Of a stretch of 64,000 bases of DNA, positions 7,615 through 15,865 are shown piece after piece. The DNA is from Pannonibacter sp051860505 (GTDB taxonomy: Bacteria; Pseudomonadota; Alphaproteobacteria; Rhizobiales; Stappiaceae), in assembly GCF_051860505.1 (NCBI RefSeq), contig NZ_JBHYDX010000005.1, positions 62,001 to 126,000 on the forward strand. Direction: 5' to 3'. The notes below the pieces were generated by a model that ran no database searches, was not told the DNA's origin, and saw only the letters and a list, made by a program, of their open reading frames with translations. The translations under genes and the position numbers were made by a program. Each line of letters starts with the position of its first letter. Within the stretch, counting starts at the first letter, position 1.

Positions 7615-8643
7615 TCATCCCTGCCTTACACGCTCGACCATCCTGGCCACATGCGCTGGATCGGTCTCCGGTGTCACACCATGTCCCAGATTGAAGATCA
7701 GCGGCCCCTGCCCCAGCGCTTCGAGCACATGGGCGATGCCGTCATCCAGCGCTGCGCCGCCAGCCACAAGCCGCATCGGATCGAGATTGCCCTGGATCGG
7801 CACGGACTTCTGGATCGACTGGGCGATATGGTCCGGCGCGGTCCAGTCGAGGCCCACAGCATCAACGCCGGTTCCTGTCACATAGGCCGCCAGCCGGGCT
7901 GACGAGGCCTTCGGGAAGCCGATAATCCGGGCATTTGGCCGTGCTGCCTTCACGCCGGCAACGATCTGGCGGGTCGGTTCGATCGACCAGCGGGCAAAAC
8001 CGGCGTCGTCGAGAACACCTGCCCAGGTGTCAAAGATCTGCAGGGCGTCAGCGCCGGCATCGAGCTGGCGGATCAGATAGGCGATAGATGCGACGATGAG
8101 TTCGTCGATGAACCGCTGCATCAGGGCCGGATCGCGATAGGCGCCGACACGGGCGGCTGTCTGGTCCTGGGTGGTATGACCTGCGACCGAGTAGCAGGCG
8201 ACTGTCCAGGGCGCTCCGCAGAAGCCGAGCAATGTGGTCTCTTCCGGGAGTTCGCGGCGCAGACGGCGGACCGTTTCGATCACCGGCGCCAGATGAGCCT
8301 CTGCTCGTCCCTGCTCAAGCCGGTCCAGCACATTCTGCGACAGAGGTTCAAGAACCGGGCCACGTCCTTCTTCAAAGCGAACGGGATATCCGATTGCATC
8401 AGGGACGACGAAGATGTCCGAGAACAGGATCGATGCATCGAAGCCATAACGACGAATTGGCTGAAGCGTCACTTCGGTTGCCAGATCGGGATTGTAGCAG
8501 AAATCGAGGAAGTTTTTCGATTTCGCACGGGTCTCCCGGTACTCAGGCAGATAGCGTCCAGCCTGTCGCATCATCCAGACGGGTGGCGGATAGAGCCGCT
8601 CACCAGAAAGCACGCGCATGACGGCCCGGTCCTTGGAATTCAT
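7615..8643 (-). CDS. hemE: Uroporphyrinogen decarboxylase HemE
   Basis: HemE removes four carboxyl groups from uroporphyrinogen III to give coproporphyrinogen III. The signature PPPVWMMRQAGRYLPEYR lies near residues 19-36, with the invariant arginines that bind substrate carboxylates; the second family signature (GFCGAPWTVACY) lies near residue 140. The 342-residue length is typical. AAGGA stands 7 bases before the ATG. The promoter must lie inside or beside the replication origin, the same arrangement as hemE next to Cori in Caulobacter. Confidence 0.97.
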   Translation of the reverse strand: MNSKDRAVMRVLSGERLYPPPVWMMRQAGRYLPEYRETRAKSKNFLDFCYNPDLATEVTLQPIRRYGFDASILFSDIFVVPDAIGYPVRFEEGRGPVLEPLSQNVLDRLEQGRAEAHLAPVIETVRRLRRELPEETTLLGFCGAPWTVACYSVAGHTTQDQTAARVGAYRDPALMQRFIDELIVASIAYLIRQLDAGADALQIFDTWAGVLDDAGFARWSIEPTRQIVAGVKAARPNARIIGFPKASSARLAAYVTGTGVDAVGLDWTAPDHIAQSIQKSVPIQGNLDPMRLVAGGAALDDGIAHVLEALGQGPLIFNLGHGVTPETDPAHVARMVERVRQG

Positions 8644-8739
8644 GGATCAGTCCTTTTTCCCGTCAGGGCTCCAGTAAGGGAGTCTCGGTAGATTTGAATC
8701 TGTTTCTTATTATTGAGGGTGGATTACCGGGATCATTCG

Positions 8740-8748
8740 TTGTCCACA
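8740..8748 (+). promoter_or_regulatory. DnaA-box-like site
   Basis: TTGTCCACA differs from the consensus TTATCCACA at one position. It lies in the left half of the putative origin. Confidence 0.65.
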
Positions 8749-8862
8749 ATCCGTTCTCTCGATTTTCGCGCCGGGATGAATCGTCGCGCTGTCTGGACAA
8801 GCAATGGGGAATGAATCCGGTTGGATCAAAAAAAGAAGCGAAAACAGAAGCTTGGCCTGTTG

Positions 8863-8877
8863 TTAATGCTTCCTTAA
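8863..8877. promoter_or_regulatory. CtrA-type site TTAA-N7-TTAA
   Basis: TTAATGCTTCCTTAA is an exact match to the full alphaproteobacterial CtrA binding consensus. It lies inside the origin gap, where CtrA represses initiation in Caulobacter. A single TTAA half-site is at 8983-8986. Confidence 0.65.
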
Positions 8878-8890
8878 GACTTATGGCCAA

Positions 8891-8899
8891 AGTGGATAA
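8891..8899 (-). promoter_or_regulatory. DnaA-box-like site
   Basis: On the minus strand it reads TTATCCACT, one mismatch from TTATCCACA. It lies 14 bases right of the CtrA-type site. Confidence 0.65.
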
Positions 8900-8926
8900 A
8901 CTGAGGGTGACGGTGGAAGGCCCTGT

Positions 8927-8935
8927 TGATCCACA
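8927..8935 (+). promoter_or_regulatory. DnaA G-box-like site
   Basis: TGATCCACA is identical to the G-box 9-mer described for DnaA in the Caulobacter origin. It is one base away from the standard box. Confidence 0.7.
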
Positions 8936-9074
8936 TGAGTGCCGAACCGTTTCGGCATCGCTTGCCGCGATTTTACGATCTGTTAATGAATTCGGCTCAG
9001 CGGGGATGAGTTTTCCTGCCCGGGGCTGAAGGGGCAGGTTTATCCCCCGCCATCCACATGCGAGAGGATTTGTT

Positions 9075-9923
9075 GTGGGAAAATCGAGACACTACTTCCA
9101 CCTTCATCTGGTGTCCGATTCGACCGGCGAAACCCTGATGACGGTGGCGCGCGCCGCGACAGTTCAATACGAAGCCGTTCAGGCGATCGAACATATGTAT
9201 CCGCTGGTTCGCTCTCACAAGCAGCTCGACCGTGTCATCGGCCAGATCGAGCAGGCACCAGGCATCGTGCTCTACACGCTCGTCGACAAGGAGATCGCCG
9301 AGCGGCTGGAACGGTTTTGCCGCGAAATTGGTATCCCTTTCGTTAACATTCTCGAACCTGTCTTTGCTGTTTTTCAATCCTACTTGAATGTGCCCTTCAC
9401 CCGTCGTCCCGGCGGACAGCACGCGCTGGACGCGGAGTATTTCAAGCGTATCGATGCGCTGAACTACACGATGATGCATGACGACGGGCAGATCGCGGAA
9501 AACCTCAACCAGGCGGACATCGTTCTTGTCGGCATCAGCCGCACCTCCAAAACGCCGACCTGCATCTATCTCGCCAATCGCGGCATCAAATGCGCCAACG
9601 TGCCGATCGTGCCCGACATTCCGTTGCCGGATGATCTGACGAAGCTGACCCACCCGCTTGTCGTTGGCCTTATCGCCTCGCCTGAGCGAATCCAGCAGAT
9701 CCGGCAGAACCGGGTTCTGTCCCTCAATTCCGAGGGATATAACGATCTCTACATCGACAGACGCGAGATCGCCCGCGAGATTGCCGCTACCCGCCGCCTC
9801 TGCGTCGAACAGGGCTGGCCCTTGATCGATGTCACCCGCCGCTCCATTGAAGAGACTGCGGCAGAGATCATGGAACTCTATCGCCACTTCAAGAACGCCG
9901 GAGAGGCCCAGACCCTCACCTGA
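9075..9923 (+). CDS. ppsR: Pyruvate,water dikinase / PPDK regulatory protein (DUF299, kinase-pyrophosphorylase)
   Basis: This family phosphorylates (with ADP) and dephosphorylates phosphoenolpyruvate synthase or pyruvate,phosphate dikinase to switch them off and on. The protein has the N-terminal LHLVSDSTGETLMTVARA motif and the P-loop-like GISRTSKTPTCIYLA near residue 155. The 282-residue length is normal. The start is GTG at 9075, with GAGAGGA about 7 bases upstream. It is the first gene on the right side of the origin, like RP001/DUF299 in Caulobacter. Confidence 0.92.
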   Translation: MGKSRHYFHLHLVSDSTGETLMTVARAATVQYEAVQAIEHMYPLVRSHKQLDRVIGQIEQAPGIVLYTLVDKEIAERLERFCREIGIPFVNILEPVFAVFQSYLNVPFTRRPGGQHALDAEYFKRIDALNYTMMHDDGQIAENLNQADIVLVGISRTSKTPTCIYLANRGIKCANVPIVPDIPLPDDLTKLTHPLVVGLIASPERIQQIRQNRVLSLNSEGYNDLYIDRREIAREIAATRRLCVEQGWPLIDVTRRSIEETAAEIMELYRHFKNAGEAQTLT

Positions 9924-9947
9924 CCGGCTTAGCAAACGGAAACTCTC

Positions 9948-10541
9948 ATGGCTCTTGTGCTCGCCAGCGGAAGCCGGATTCGCGCAACTCTGCTTGCAAA
10001 TGCCAGGCTCGATTTCATGGTCGACCCGGCCACCGTCGATGAACGCGCCGTTGAAGCGCCGCTGCTGGAGGCCGGTTTCCCCCCTGAGGATATCGCCCAG
10101 GTGCTGGCCGAGGCCAAGGCCCTCGATGTCGCCGGCCGCCGGCCGCAGGATCTGGTGATCGGCGCAGACCAGGTGCTTGGCCTTGGCAACGCACGCTTCA
10201 CCAAGCCGGCCGACATGGACGCTGCCCGCCGCCAGCTGCTGGACCTGTCCGGCAAAACCCACGAACTGCATTCTGCGGTCGTCCTGGCGCGCGGCGGCGA
10301 GGTCCTCTGGCGGCACGTCTCGACTGCCCGGTTGACGATGCGGGCCTTGAGCCCGGCCGAGATCGGAAAATATCTGGCGCTGGCCGGGGATGCGGTCCTG
10401 TCCAGCGTCGGCTGCTATCAGCTGGAAAACGTCGGCGTCCGGTTGTTCGAGCGGATTGAAGGCGACTATTTCACCATTCTCGGCCTGCCCTTGCTGCCGC
10501 TGCTGGGCGAGCTTCGGGCCCTTGGGGAGACCGACGTATGA
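9948..10541 (+). CDS. maf: Maf/YhdE-type nucleoside triphosphate pyrophosphatase
   Basis: Maf proteins hydrolyse non-canonical or canonical (d)NTPs to NMP and pyrophosphate. The N-terminal LASGSRIRATLL corresponds to the family opening LASxSPRR, and VIGADQVLGLG holds the catalytic aspartate region. The protein is 197 residues. Its stop overlaps the aroE start (ATGA), so the genes are coupled. The order ppsR-maf-aroE-coaE-dnaQ is conserved in alphaproteobacteria. Confidence 0.9.
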   Translation: MALVLASGSRIRATLLANARLDFMVDPATVDERAVEAPLLEAGFPPEDIAQVLAEAKALDVAGRRPQDLVIGADQVLGLGNARFTKPADMDAARRQLLDLSGKTHELHSAVVLARGGEVLWRHVSTARLTMRALSPAEIGKYLALAGDAVLSSVGCYQLENVGVRLFERIEGDYFTILGLPLLPLLGELRALGETDV

Positions 10542-11380
10542 CCGACCTCCGCCGATCCGCGATCACCGGCTGGCCTGTCGCCCAGTCGCGCTCCCCGCTC
10601 ATTCAAGGCTACTGGCTGAAGAAGCATGGCATTGCCGGCGATTATGGCCGCGTAGCCGTGGCCCCGGAAGATGCCGAACGGTTCTACCGCGATCTGGCCG
10701 CCTCCGGGCTCACCGGCTGCAATGTCACGGTGCCGCACAAGGAGTTGGCGGCTTCGCTCTGCGACTGGCTCGATCCGGCGGCCACGGCCATGGGAGCGGT
10801 GAACACGCTCTGGCTGGACAACGGCCGGCTGTGCGGCGCCAACACCGATGGTCTCGGCTTTCTGGGCAACCTCGACGAGGCTGCCCCGGGCTGGGACAAG
10901 ACCAAGGGAGCGGCCGTGGTCCTGGGCGCGGGCGGTGCTGCGCGGGCGATCGTCTGGGCCTTGCTGTCGCGCGGCTTCGCACCAGTCCACGTGATCAACC
11001 GGACCGAGGAAAAGGCCAAGGCAATCGCGGATCATTTCGGTCGCGACGTTGTGGCTCATGCTTGGGATAAGCTGGGGACTGTGCTTGGACAAGCCCGGGT
11101 TCTGGTCAACACCACATCGCTCGGCATGATGGGCAAGCCCGCGCTGGACATCGACCTGTCCGGACTGCCGCAGGATGCCCTGGTGACCGATGCGGTCTAT
11201 GTACCCCTGGAAACCGGCCTCCTGCGCGCAGCAAGAGCACGTGGCAACATCGCCGTCGATGGTCTCGGCATGCTGCTGCACCAGGCTGTAAATGGCTTTG
11301 AACGCTGGTTTGGTTTCCGGCCAGAGGTGGATGCAGAGCTGCGCAACCTGATCCTCGCCGATCTGGATGCCGCCAAATGA
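10538..11380 (+). CDS. aroE: Shikimate dehydrogenase
   Basis: AroE reduces 3-dehydroshikimate to shikimate with NADPH. The protein has the substrate loop SRSPLIQGYWL, the catalytic lysine motif NVTVPHKELA near residue 65, and the nucleotide-binding loop VLGAGGAARAI near residue 130, followed by NRTEEKAKA, the NADP-type element. It is 280 residues. It overlaps maf at the start and coaE at the end by four bases each (ATGA), in one tight operon. Confidence 0.95.
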   Translation: MTDLRRSAITGWPVAQSRSPLIQGYWLKKHGIAGDYGRVAVAPEDAERFYRDLAASGLTGCNVTVPHKELAASLCDWLDPAATAMGAVNTLWLDNGRLCGANTDGLGFLGNLDEAAPGWDKTKGAAVVLGAGGAARAIVWALLSRGFAPVHVINRTEEKAKAIADHFGRDVVAHAWDKLGTVLGQARVLVNTTSLGMMGKPALDIDLSGLPQDALVTDAVYVPLETGLLRAARARGNIAVDGLGMLLHQAVNGFERWFGFRPEVDAELRNLILADLDAAK

Positions 11381-11964
11381 TCCGTCTGGGGCTCACGGGT
11401 TCGATTGCCATGGGCAAATCGACCACGGCCAAGCTGTTTGCCGAGGCCGGGGTTCCGGTGCACGACGCCGACGCGACGGTACATGTGCTGTATTCTGGCC
11501 GGGCGGCGCCGCTGATCGAGGCCGACTTTCCGGGCACCGTCGCTGGCGGCATCGTCGACCGGACACGCCTTGGAAATGCGGTGCTCGGCAAACCCGAGGC
11601 GATTGCCCGGCTCGAGGCCATCGTGCATCCGCTGGTCCGCGAGGAGGAACTGGCGTTTCTTGAAAAATGCCGCGTGGCAGGGCGACGCATTGTCGCCCTC
11701 GACATCCCGTTGCTGTTTGAGACGGGTGGGGAGCACCGCGTCGATGCCGTTGCCGTGGTCACGGCCAGGCCGGAGACGCAGCGCGCAAGGGCCCTGGCGC
11801 GGCCGGGCATGACGGTTGAACGCTTCGAGGCGATCCTCGCACGGCAGATGCCGGACGCCGAGAAGCGCCGCCGGGCGCATTTCCTCATCGAGACCGATCA
11901 TGGTGTGGACGCTGCGCGGCGCACCGTGACCAGCATCCTGCGCGCGCTGGCCGGCCGGGGCTAG
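11377..11964 (+). CDS. coaE: Dephospho-CoA kinase
   Basis: CoaE phosphorylates the ribose 3'-OH of dephospho-CoA, the last step of CoA synthesis. The P-loop reads GSIAMGKST near residues 6-14 (more usually GxxGSGKST), followed by HDADATVHVL with the paired aspartates and IPLLFETGGEHRVDAVAVV in the middle. It is 195 residues. A small CCCGGC/GCCGGG inverted repeat without a T-run follows the stop codon. Confidence 0.94.
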   Translation: MIRLGLTGSIAMGKSTTAKLFAEAGVPVHDADATVHVLYSGRAAPLIEADFPGTVAGGIVDRTRLGNAVLGKPEAIARLEAIVHPLVREEELAFLEKCRVAGRRIVALDIPLLFETGGEHRVDAVAVVTARPETQRARALARPGMTVERFEAILARQMPDAEKRRRAHFLIETDHGVDAARRTVTSILRALAGRG

Positions 11965-12091
11965 AACCCCGGCAGCCAAAGGCCGGGAACAGCTTGCAAG
12001 CAAGACAGGATAACGATGTTTTCGGATTGCATGGCCGCTCGGAAGCGGCGAGTCTTGCGGCTAGCCCTGCCCGACCCTTCGGACCCAGCCT

Positions 12092-12823
12092 ATGCGTGAA
12101 ATTGCCTTCGATACGGAAACCACCGGCCTTGATCCGCGCAACGGTGATCGGCTGGTTGAAATCGGCGGCGTGGAAATGATGAACCACGTCCCGACCGGGC
12201 GGACGTTTCACGTCTACATCAACCCGGAACGGGATGTTCCGGAGGGCGCGTTTGCGGTGCACGGCCTGTCGACCGAGTTCCTGTCGGACAAGCCGAAATT
12301 TGCAGCGGTTGCAGAAGATTTCCTGACCTTCGTCGGGGACTCGACACTCGTGATCCACAATGCGTCCTTCGACATGGGCTTCATCAACATGGAGCTGAAC
12401 CGTGTCGGCCGTCCGCCGATCCCGCGCACCCAGGTCATCGATACGCTCGAACTGGCCCGCCGCAAGCATCCGATGGGGCCGAATTCGCTCGACGCGCTCT
12501 GCTCGCGCTATGGCATCGACAACTCGCGCCGCACCAAGCACGGCGCCCTGCTCGACAGCGAACTGCTGGCAGAGGTCTATCTTGAGCTGATCGGCGGCCG
12601 GCAGCGGGCACTCGGTTTCGAGATCGATCAGTCCGGGTCGTCATCCCGAAGAGGGGATGAAAGTGGCGCAGACGGTCAGATGACGTCCGCCCCGGCGCGC
12701 CCCCGCCCCACGCCCCTGCCCTCTCGCCTCACCCCTGAGGACCTCGACCGGCATGCGGGCTTCATCAAGGGCATGGGCGACAGCGCGATCTGGAAGAAAT
12801 ATGAGGCAAAGGACGCCGGCTGA
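12092..12823 (+). CDS. dnaQ: DNA polymerase III epsilon subunit (proofreading exonuclease)
   Basis: DnaQ supplies the 3'-5' proofreading activity of the replicative polymerase. The three exonuclease motifs are present: ExoI AFDTETTGLDP, ExoII HNASFDMGFIN, and ExoIII with KHGALLDSELLAEVYLEL (DEDDh type). After the nuclease domain (about residues 1-175) comes a low-complexity proline/arginine linker and a C-terminal tail ending WKKYEAKDAG, which likely contacts the polymerase core. In many relatives secB and fxsA follow dnaQ; here both lie far away in this window. Confidence 0.95.
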   Translation: MREIAFDTETTGLDPRNGDRLVEIGGVEMMNHVPTGRTFHVYINPERDVPEGAFAVHGLSTEFLSDKPKFAAVAEDFLTFVGDSTLVIHNASFDMGFINMELNRVGRPPIPRTQVIDTLELARRKHPMGPNSLDALCSRYGIDNSRRTKHGALLDSELLAEVYLELIGGRQRALGFEIDQSGSSSRRGDESGADGQMTSAPARPRPTPLPSRLTPEDLDRHAGFIKGMGDSAIWKKYEAKDAG

Positions 12824-12890
12824 CGGCGCACTGCAGCCGGCATCCAGACGAAACCTGCTGATAGCCACCGTCAAACACCGAGCCTCAGTG

Positions 12891-13067
12891 GTCATCTCCG
12901 CCTTGTGCGGGGATCCAGCTGTCAGGCATCAGGCTAGGGCGTACCAATAGCTTCTGAAGGCGGTCCAGGGAGCAGTCATCCCCGCACAAGGCGGGTATGA
13001 CTGCCGAGGGTGGGGTGGACCTCGGCTCTCCGGTCCCGGATCTCCGCTTTGCTGGGAGGGGGATGAC
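12891..13067. repeat. Composite GC-rich palindromic intergenic repeat
   Basis: The gap between dnaQ and the dehydrogenase gene contains GTCATCTCCGCCTTGTGCGG at 12891 and its near-inverse GTCATCCCCGCACAAGGCGG at 12975, plus a third related unit, TCCGGTCCCGGATCTCCGCT, from about 13029 to 13067. Units of this kind (GTCATCCCCGC...) are common intergenic palindromes in alphaproteobacteria. A similar composite lies at about 28005-28178. Confidence 0.7.
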
Positions 13068-13090
13068 GCCGACGTGTTTGCCATAAACGA

Positions 13091-13111
13091 AACCCCGGCA
13101 AGGCCGGGGTT
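13091..13111 (-). terminator. Intrinsic terminator of the D-2-hydroxyacid dehydrogenase gene
   Basis: AACCCCGGC pairs with GCCGGGGTT around a three-base loop. On the minus strand TCGTTT follows. It lies just downstream of the minus-strand stop codon. Confidence 0.7.
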
Positions 13112-13118
13112 CCTCAGT

Positions 13119-14105
13119 TCAAAGCATCGACGGCAGGACGCGGTCCGGCGGGCGGTGGCCGTCCATGAAGGTCTTGATGTTGATAATGACCTTCTCGCCC
13201 ATCTCGATACGGCCTTCCAGCGTTGCCGAGCCCATATGCGGCAGCAGCAGCACGCGGTCCATTTGGGCAAGCTTCGGGTTGACGGCCGGCTCGTGCTCGA
13301 ACACATCAAGCCCGGCCCCAGCCAGATCCCCGGATTCCAGCTGCCGGATCAGCGCTGCCTCGTCGATCACTTCGCCGCGGGCCGTGTTGACCACATAGGC
13401 ATCTTTCTTGAGGAGCTTGAGCCGGCGCGCGGACAACAGGTGATAGGTTCCCGGCGTATGCGGGCAGTGGATCGACACCACATCCATGCGGGCGAGCATC
13501 TGGTCGAGGCTTTCCCAGTACGTGGCTTCCAGGTTTTCCTCGATGTCGGAATGCAGCCGCCGGCGGTTGTGATAGTGGATCGACATGCCGAACGCCTTGG
13601 CGCGGCGCGCCACCGCCTGACCGATGCGGCCCATGCCGATGATGCCGAGGCGCTTGCCCCAGATCCGGTGCCCGAGCATCCAGGTCGGAGACCAGCCCGA
13701 CCATTCGCCGGTGTTCATCACCTTGATGCCTTCGGCAAGACGGCGCGGCACGGCCAGGATGAGCGCCATCGTCATGTCAGCCGTGTCTTCGGTAAGGACG
13801 CCCGGTGTGTTGGTGACGTTGATGCCGCGGTTGTTGGCGCTGACCACGTCGATGTTGTCGACGCCGTTGCCGAAGTTGGCGATGAGTTTCAGATCCGGAC
13901 CAGCCTGCGACAGGAGCGCGGCATCGATCCGGTCGGTGACCGTCGGGACCAGGACATCGGCGGTCTTTACCGCCTCGACCAGTTCGGCTTGCGTGTAAGG
14001 ACGATCGCTTTCGTTCAGGCGCGTCTCGAACAGTTCCCGCATCCGGGTCTCGACGACATCCGGAAGTTTGCGCGTGACGACGACCACAGGCTTCTTCTTC
14101 GGCAT
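13119..14105 (-). CDS. D-2-hydroxyacid dehydrogenase (glyoxylate/hydroxypyruvate reductase-like)
   Basis: This NAD(P)-dependent reductase of 2-keto acids probably reduces glyoxylate or hydroxypyruvate. The Rossmann motif GIIGMGRIGQAVARR lies in the middle, and the catalytic set is present: arginine in VNTARGEVIDE, glutamate in DVFEHEPAVNP and histidine in LLPHMGSAT. The sequence NFGNGVDNIDV is the substrate loop. It is 328 residues. The GyaR/GhrB branch is most similar by eye, but the exact substrate is uncertain. It stands alone on the minus strand, facing dnaQ. Confidence 0.88.
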   Translation of the reverse strand: MPKKKPVVVVTRKLPDVVETRMRELFETRLNESDRPYTQAELVEAVKTADVLVPTVTDRIDAALLSQAGPDLKLIANFGNGVDNIDVVSANNRGINVTNTPGVLTEDTADMTMALILAVPRRLAEGIKVMNTGEWSGWSPTWMLGHRIWGKRLGIIGMGRIGQAVARRAKAFGMSIHYHNRRRLHSDIEENLEATYWESLDQMLARMDVVSIHCPHTPGTYHLLSARRLKLLKKDAYVVNTARGEVIDEAALIRQLESGDLAGAGLDVFEHEPAVNPKLAQMDRVLLLPHMGSATLEGRIEMGEKVIINIKTFMDGHRPPDRVLPSML

Positions 14106-14389
14106 GCCATTTGCCTTCTGCGTTGCGTTGAGGGCGCCTTAACCCTAACAGGCCTACACTTCAGCTTGATGGCGTTGCCGCCAATCTGCCTCTCCCGTTC
14201 TCCTTACCAGATGGTCCGCCAGATACAAGGGGAGCCAAATGGCGCAGGGCCCCGACCTTGGTCGGGTATCGGTGCGACAATGCGGGGTTGGTGGGTTGGT
14301 TGGGCAGAAGCCTTCGAACCTGCAAGAGCGGATCTGGAATCCGTCTCGTGAACCCGCTAAACGGGAACATCGCAGAACAAGAGGAAGGC

Positions 14390-14944
14390 ATGAACAGGCA
14401 ATCCAAGCCCCGGCGCAAACGGACGATCTCTCACGGTCTTGGCGCCCTTCTCGCCCTTTCGCTGATCCTGATCGCAGCCCCGCTGGCGCAAGGCCAGACC
14501 ACTCGGACCGGCAGCAGCGGCCAGCCGATTCCGCGATTTGTCAGTCTCAAGTCTGACCGCTCGAACGTGCGCCTTGGACCATCCGACGGCCATGAAGTCG
14601 CCTGGACCTACGTGAAGTCCGGCCTGCCGATCGAGATTACCCAGGAGTTCGAGAACTGGCGCCGGGTCCGGGACTGGGAAGGCAAGGAAGGCTGGCTGTT
14701 CCACTCGCTTTTGTCGGGCCGCCGAACAGTGCTGGTAACCCCCTGGGATGCCAATGGCGAGAATACGCCACTCTATGCCAAGGCCGACGTGGACTCCGGG
14801 ATTGTCGCCTATCTGGCACCAAAGGTGCTGGCGAACGTGAAATCCTGTGCCAAAGGCTGGTGCCGTGTTGAAGGACGCGGCTATGACGGCTGGATTGAAC
14901 AGACCCGCCTTTTCGGCGTCTATCCCGACGAGGTCATCGACTAG
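14390..14944 (+). CDS. Secreted SH3-domain protein
   Basis: The 184-residue protein has a positively charged N terminus (MNRQSKPRRKRT), a hydrophobic signal segment ending near residue 42, then a bacterial SH3 fold: FVSLKSDRSNVRLGPSDGHEV is the typical opening, followed by EFENWRRVRDWEGKEGWLF and a second half-repeat near the C terminus (VEGRGYDGWIEQTRLFGVYPDE). Such proteins usually bind peptidoglycan or act as periplasmic adaptors; the role here is unknown. GAGGAAG precedes the ATG at 14390. The 284-bp gap upstream shows no gene. Confidence 0.85.
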   Translation: MNRQSKPRRKRTISHGLGALLALSLILIAAPLAQGQTTRTGSSGQPIPRFVSLKSDRSNVRLGPSDGHEVAWTYVKSGLPIEITQEFENWRRVRDWEGKEGWLFHSLLSGRRTVLVTPWDANGENTPLYAKADVDSGIVAYLAPKVLANVKSCAKGWCRVEGRGYDGWIEQTRLFGVYPDEVID

Positions 14945-14954
14945 CTGAAACAAA

Positions 14955-14976
14955 AAGGGCCGCTGTCGCGGCCCTT
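14955..14976. terminator. Bidirectional intrinsic terminator
   Basis: AAGGGCCGC pairs with GCGGCCCTT across a TGTC loop. T-rich sequence follows on the plus strand and a run of As flanks the left side, so it can serve both the SH3 gene and convergent fabI. Confidence 0.8.
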
Positions 14977-14991
14977 CTGCTTTATGGCAAC

Positions 14992-15804
14992 TCAGTCGTC
15001 GCTTCGGTCCTGCCGTTTCAACTCCTCAAGACGAGGCATCGAAACGGTGTTGTAACCACTGTCGACAAAGTGGACTTCACCGGTCACCCCACCCGACAGG
15101 CCAGACAGGAGATAGAGGCCCGAGCCGCCGATTTCTTCCAGTGTCACTGTGCGGGCCAGAGGCGAGTTGCGCTTCTGGTAGTTGTACATCAGGCGCGAGT
15201 CCGAAATCACAGATCCGGCAAGGGTTCGCACCGGCCCTGCGGAAATCGCGTTCACGCGGATACCCTGTACGCCATAGTCCATCGCCAGATAGCGAACAGA
15301 AGACTCCAGCGCGGCCTTGGCAACGCCCATGACGTTGTAGTTCGGCATCACCCGTGTCGCTCCGCCATAGGTCAGCGTCACGATGGAGCCGCCATTCGGC
15401 ATGATGGCCGCCGCCCGCTTGACGATCTCCGTGAACGAGAAACAGGAGATCAGCATGGCCCTGCTGAAGTTCTCCCGTGACGTATCCGCATAGCGTCCAC
15501 GAAGTTCACTCTTGTCGGCATAGGCAATGGCATGCACGAGGAAATCAATGTTTCCCCATTCACTCGTCAGCGTCTCGAACACCTTGTCCACCGAAGCAAT
15601 GTCCTCGACATCGCAGGGCATCAGGATCTTCGAACCCACAGACTCTGCCAGCGGCTTGATGCGCTTCCCGAATGCTTCACCCTGATAGGTGAAGGCAAGC
15701 TCCGCGCCATGGTCGGCCAAGGTCTTGGCAATGCCCCAAGCGATCGAATGGTCGTTGGCGACACCCATGACAAGCCCGCGCTTGCCTTTCATCAGCCCGT
15801 TCAT
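14992..15804 (-). CDS. fabI: Enoyl-[acyl-carrier-protein] reductase FabI
   Basis: FabI performs the last reduction of each fatty acid elongation cycle using NADH. It is a short-chain dehydrogenase with the FabI-type cofactor segment GLVMGVANDHSIAWGIAK and the catalytic Y-x6-K spacing in PNYNVMGVAKAALE. AISAGPVRTLAGSVI follows. It is 270 residues, standard length. AGGAG stands close to the ATG. It lies 61 bp downstream of fabB in the same direction, with fabA further upstream, forming an unsaturated fatty acid operon. Confidence 0.96.
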   Translation of the reverse strand: MNGLMKGKRGLVMGVANDHSIAWGIAKTLADHGAELAFTYQGEAFGKRIKPLAESVGSKILMPCDVEDIASVDKVFETLTSEWGNIDFLVHAIAYADKSELRGRYADTSRENFSRAMLISCFSFTEIVKRAAAIMPNGGSIVTLTYGGATRVMPNYNVMGVAKAALESSVRYLAMDYGVQGIRVNAISAGPVRTLAGSVISDSRLMYNYQKRNSPLARTVTLEEIGGSGLYLLSGLSGGVTGEVHFVDSGYNTVSMPRLEELKRQDRSDD

Positions 15805-15865
15805 GAAAAACTCCTGTGAGACTGCCGGATCCCCCGCGGGGCGTCAGGAGGGATCCGTCAATCCG

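Larger units (their letters stand above)
8644..9074. other. oriC: Probable chromosomal replication origin (Cori-like)
   Basis: This 431-bp gene-free gap lies between divergent hemE and ppsR (DUF299), exactly where Caulobacter has its origin. It holds DnaA-box-like 9-mers at 8740-8748, 8891-8899 and 8927-8935, two weaker ones near the right end (9040-9048 and 9050-9058), a perfect CtrA-type site at 8863-8877, and AT-rich runs at about 8690-8715 and 8820-8850. Genes on both sides read away from it: eight on the left, five on the right. parS sites and parA lie within 9 kb. No unwinding element can be proved from sequence alone. Confidence 0.85.

Noticed and set aside
12000..12091. Short open stretch between coaE and dnaQ that could be an upstream extension of dnaQ
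   Set aside because: DnaQ proteins start a few residues before FDTETTGLD, as does the ATG at 12092; the upstream bases show no conserved protein.
14300..14330. TTCGAACC sequence that resembles the T-arm of a tRNA
   Set aside because: No paired T stem, acceptor stem or anticodon arm can be built around it on either strand.
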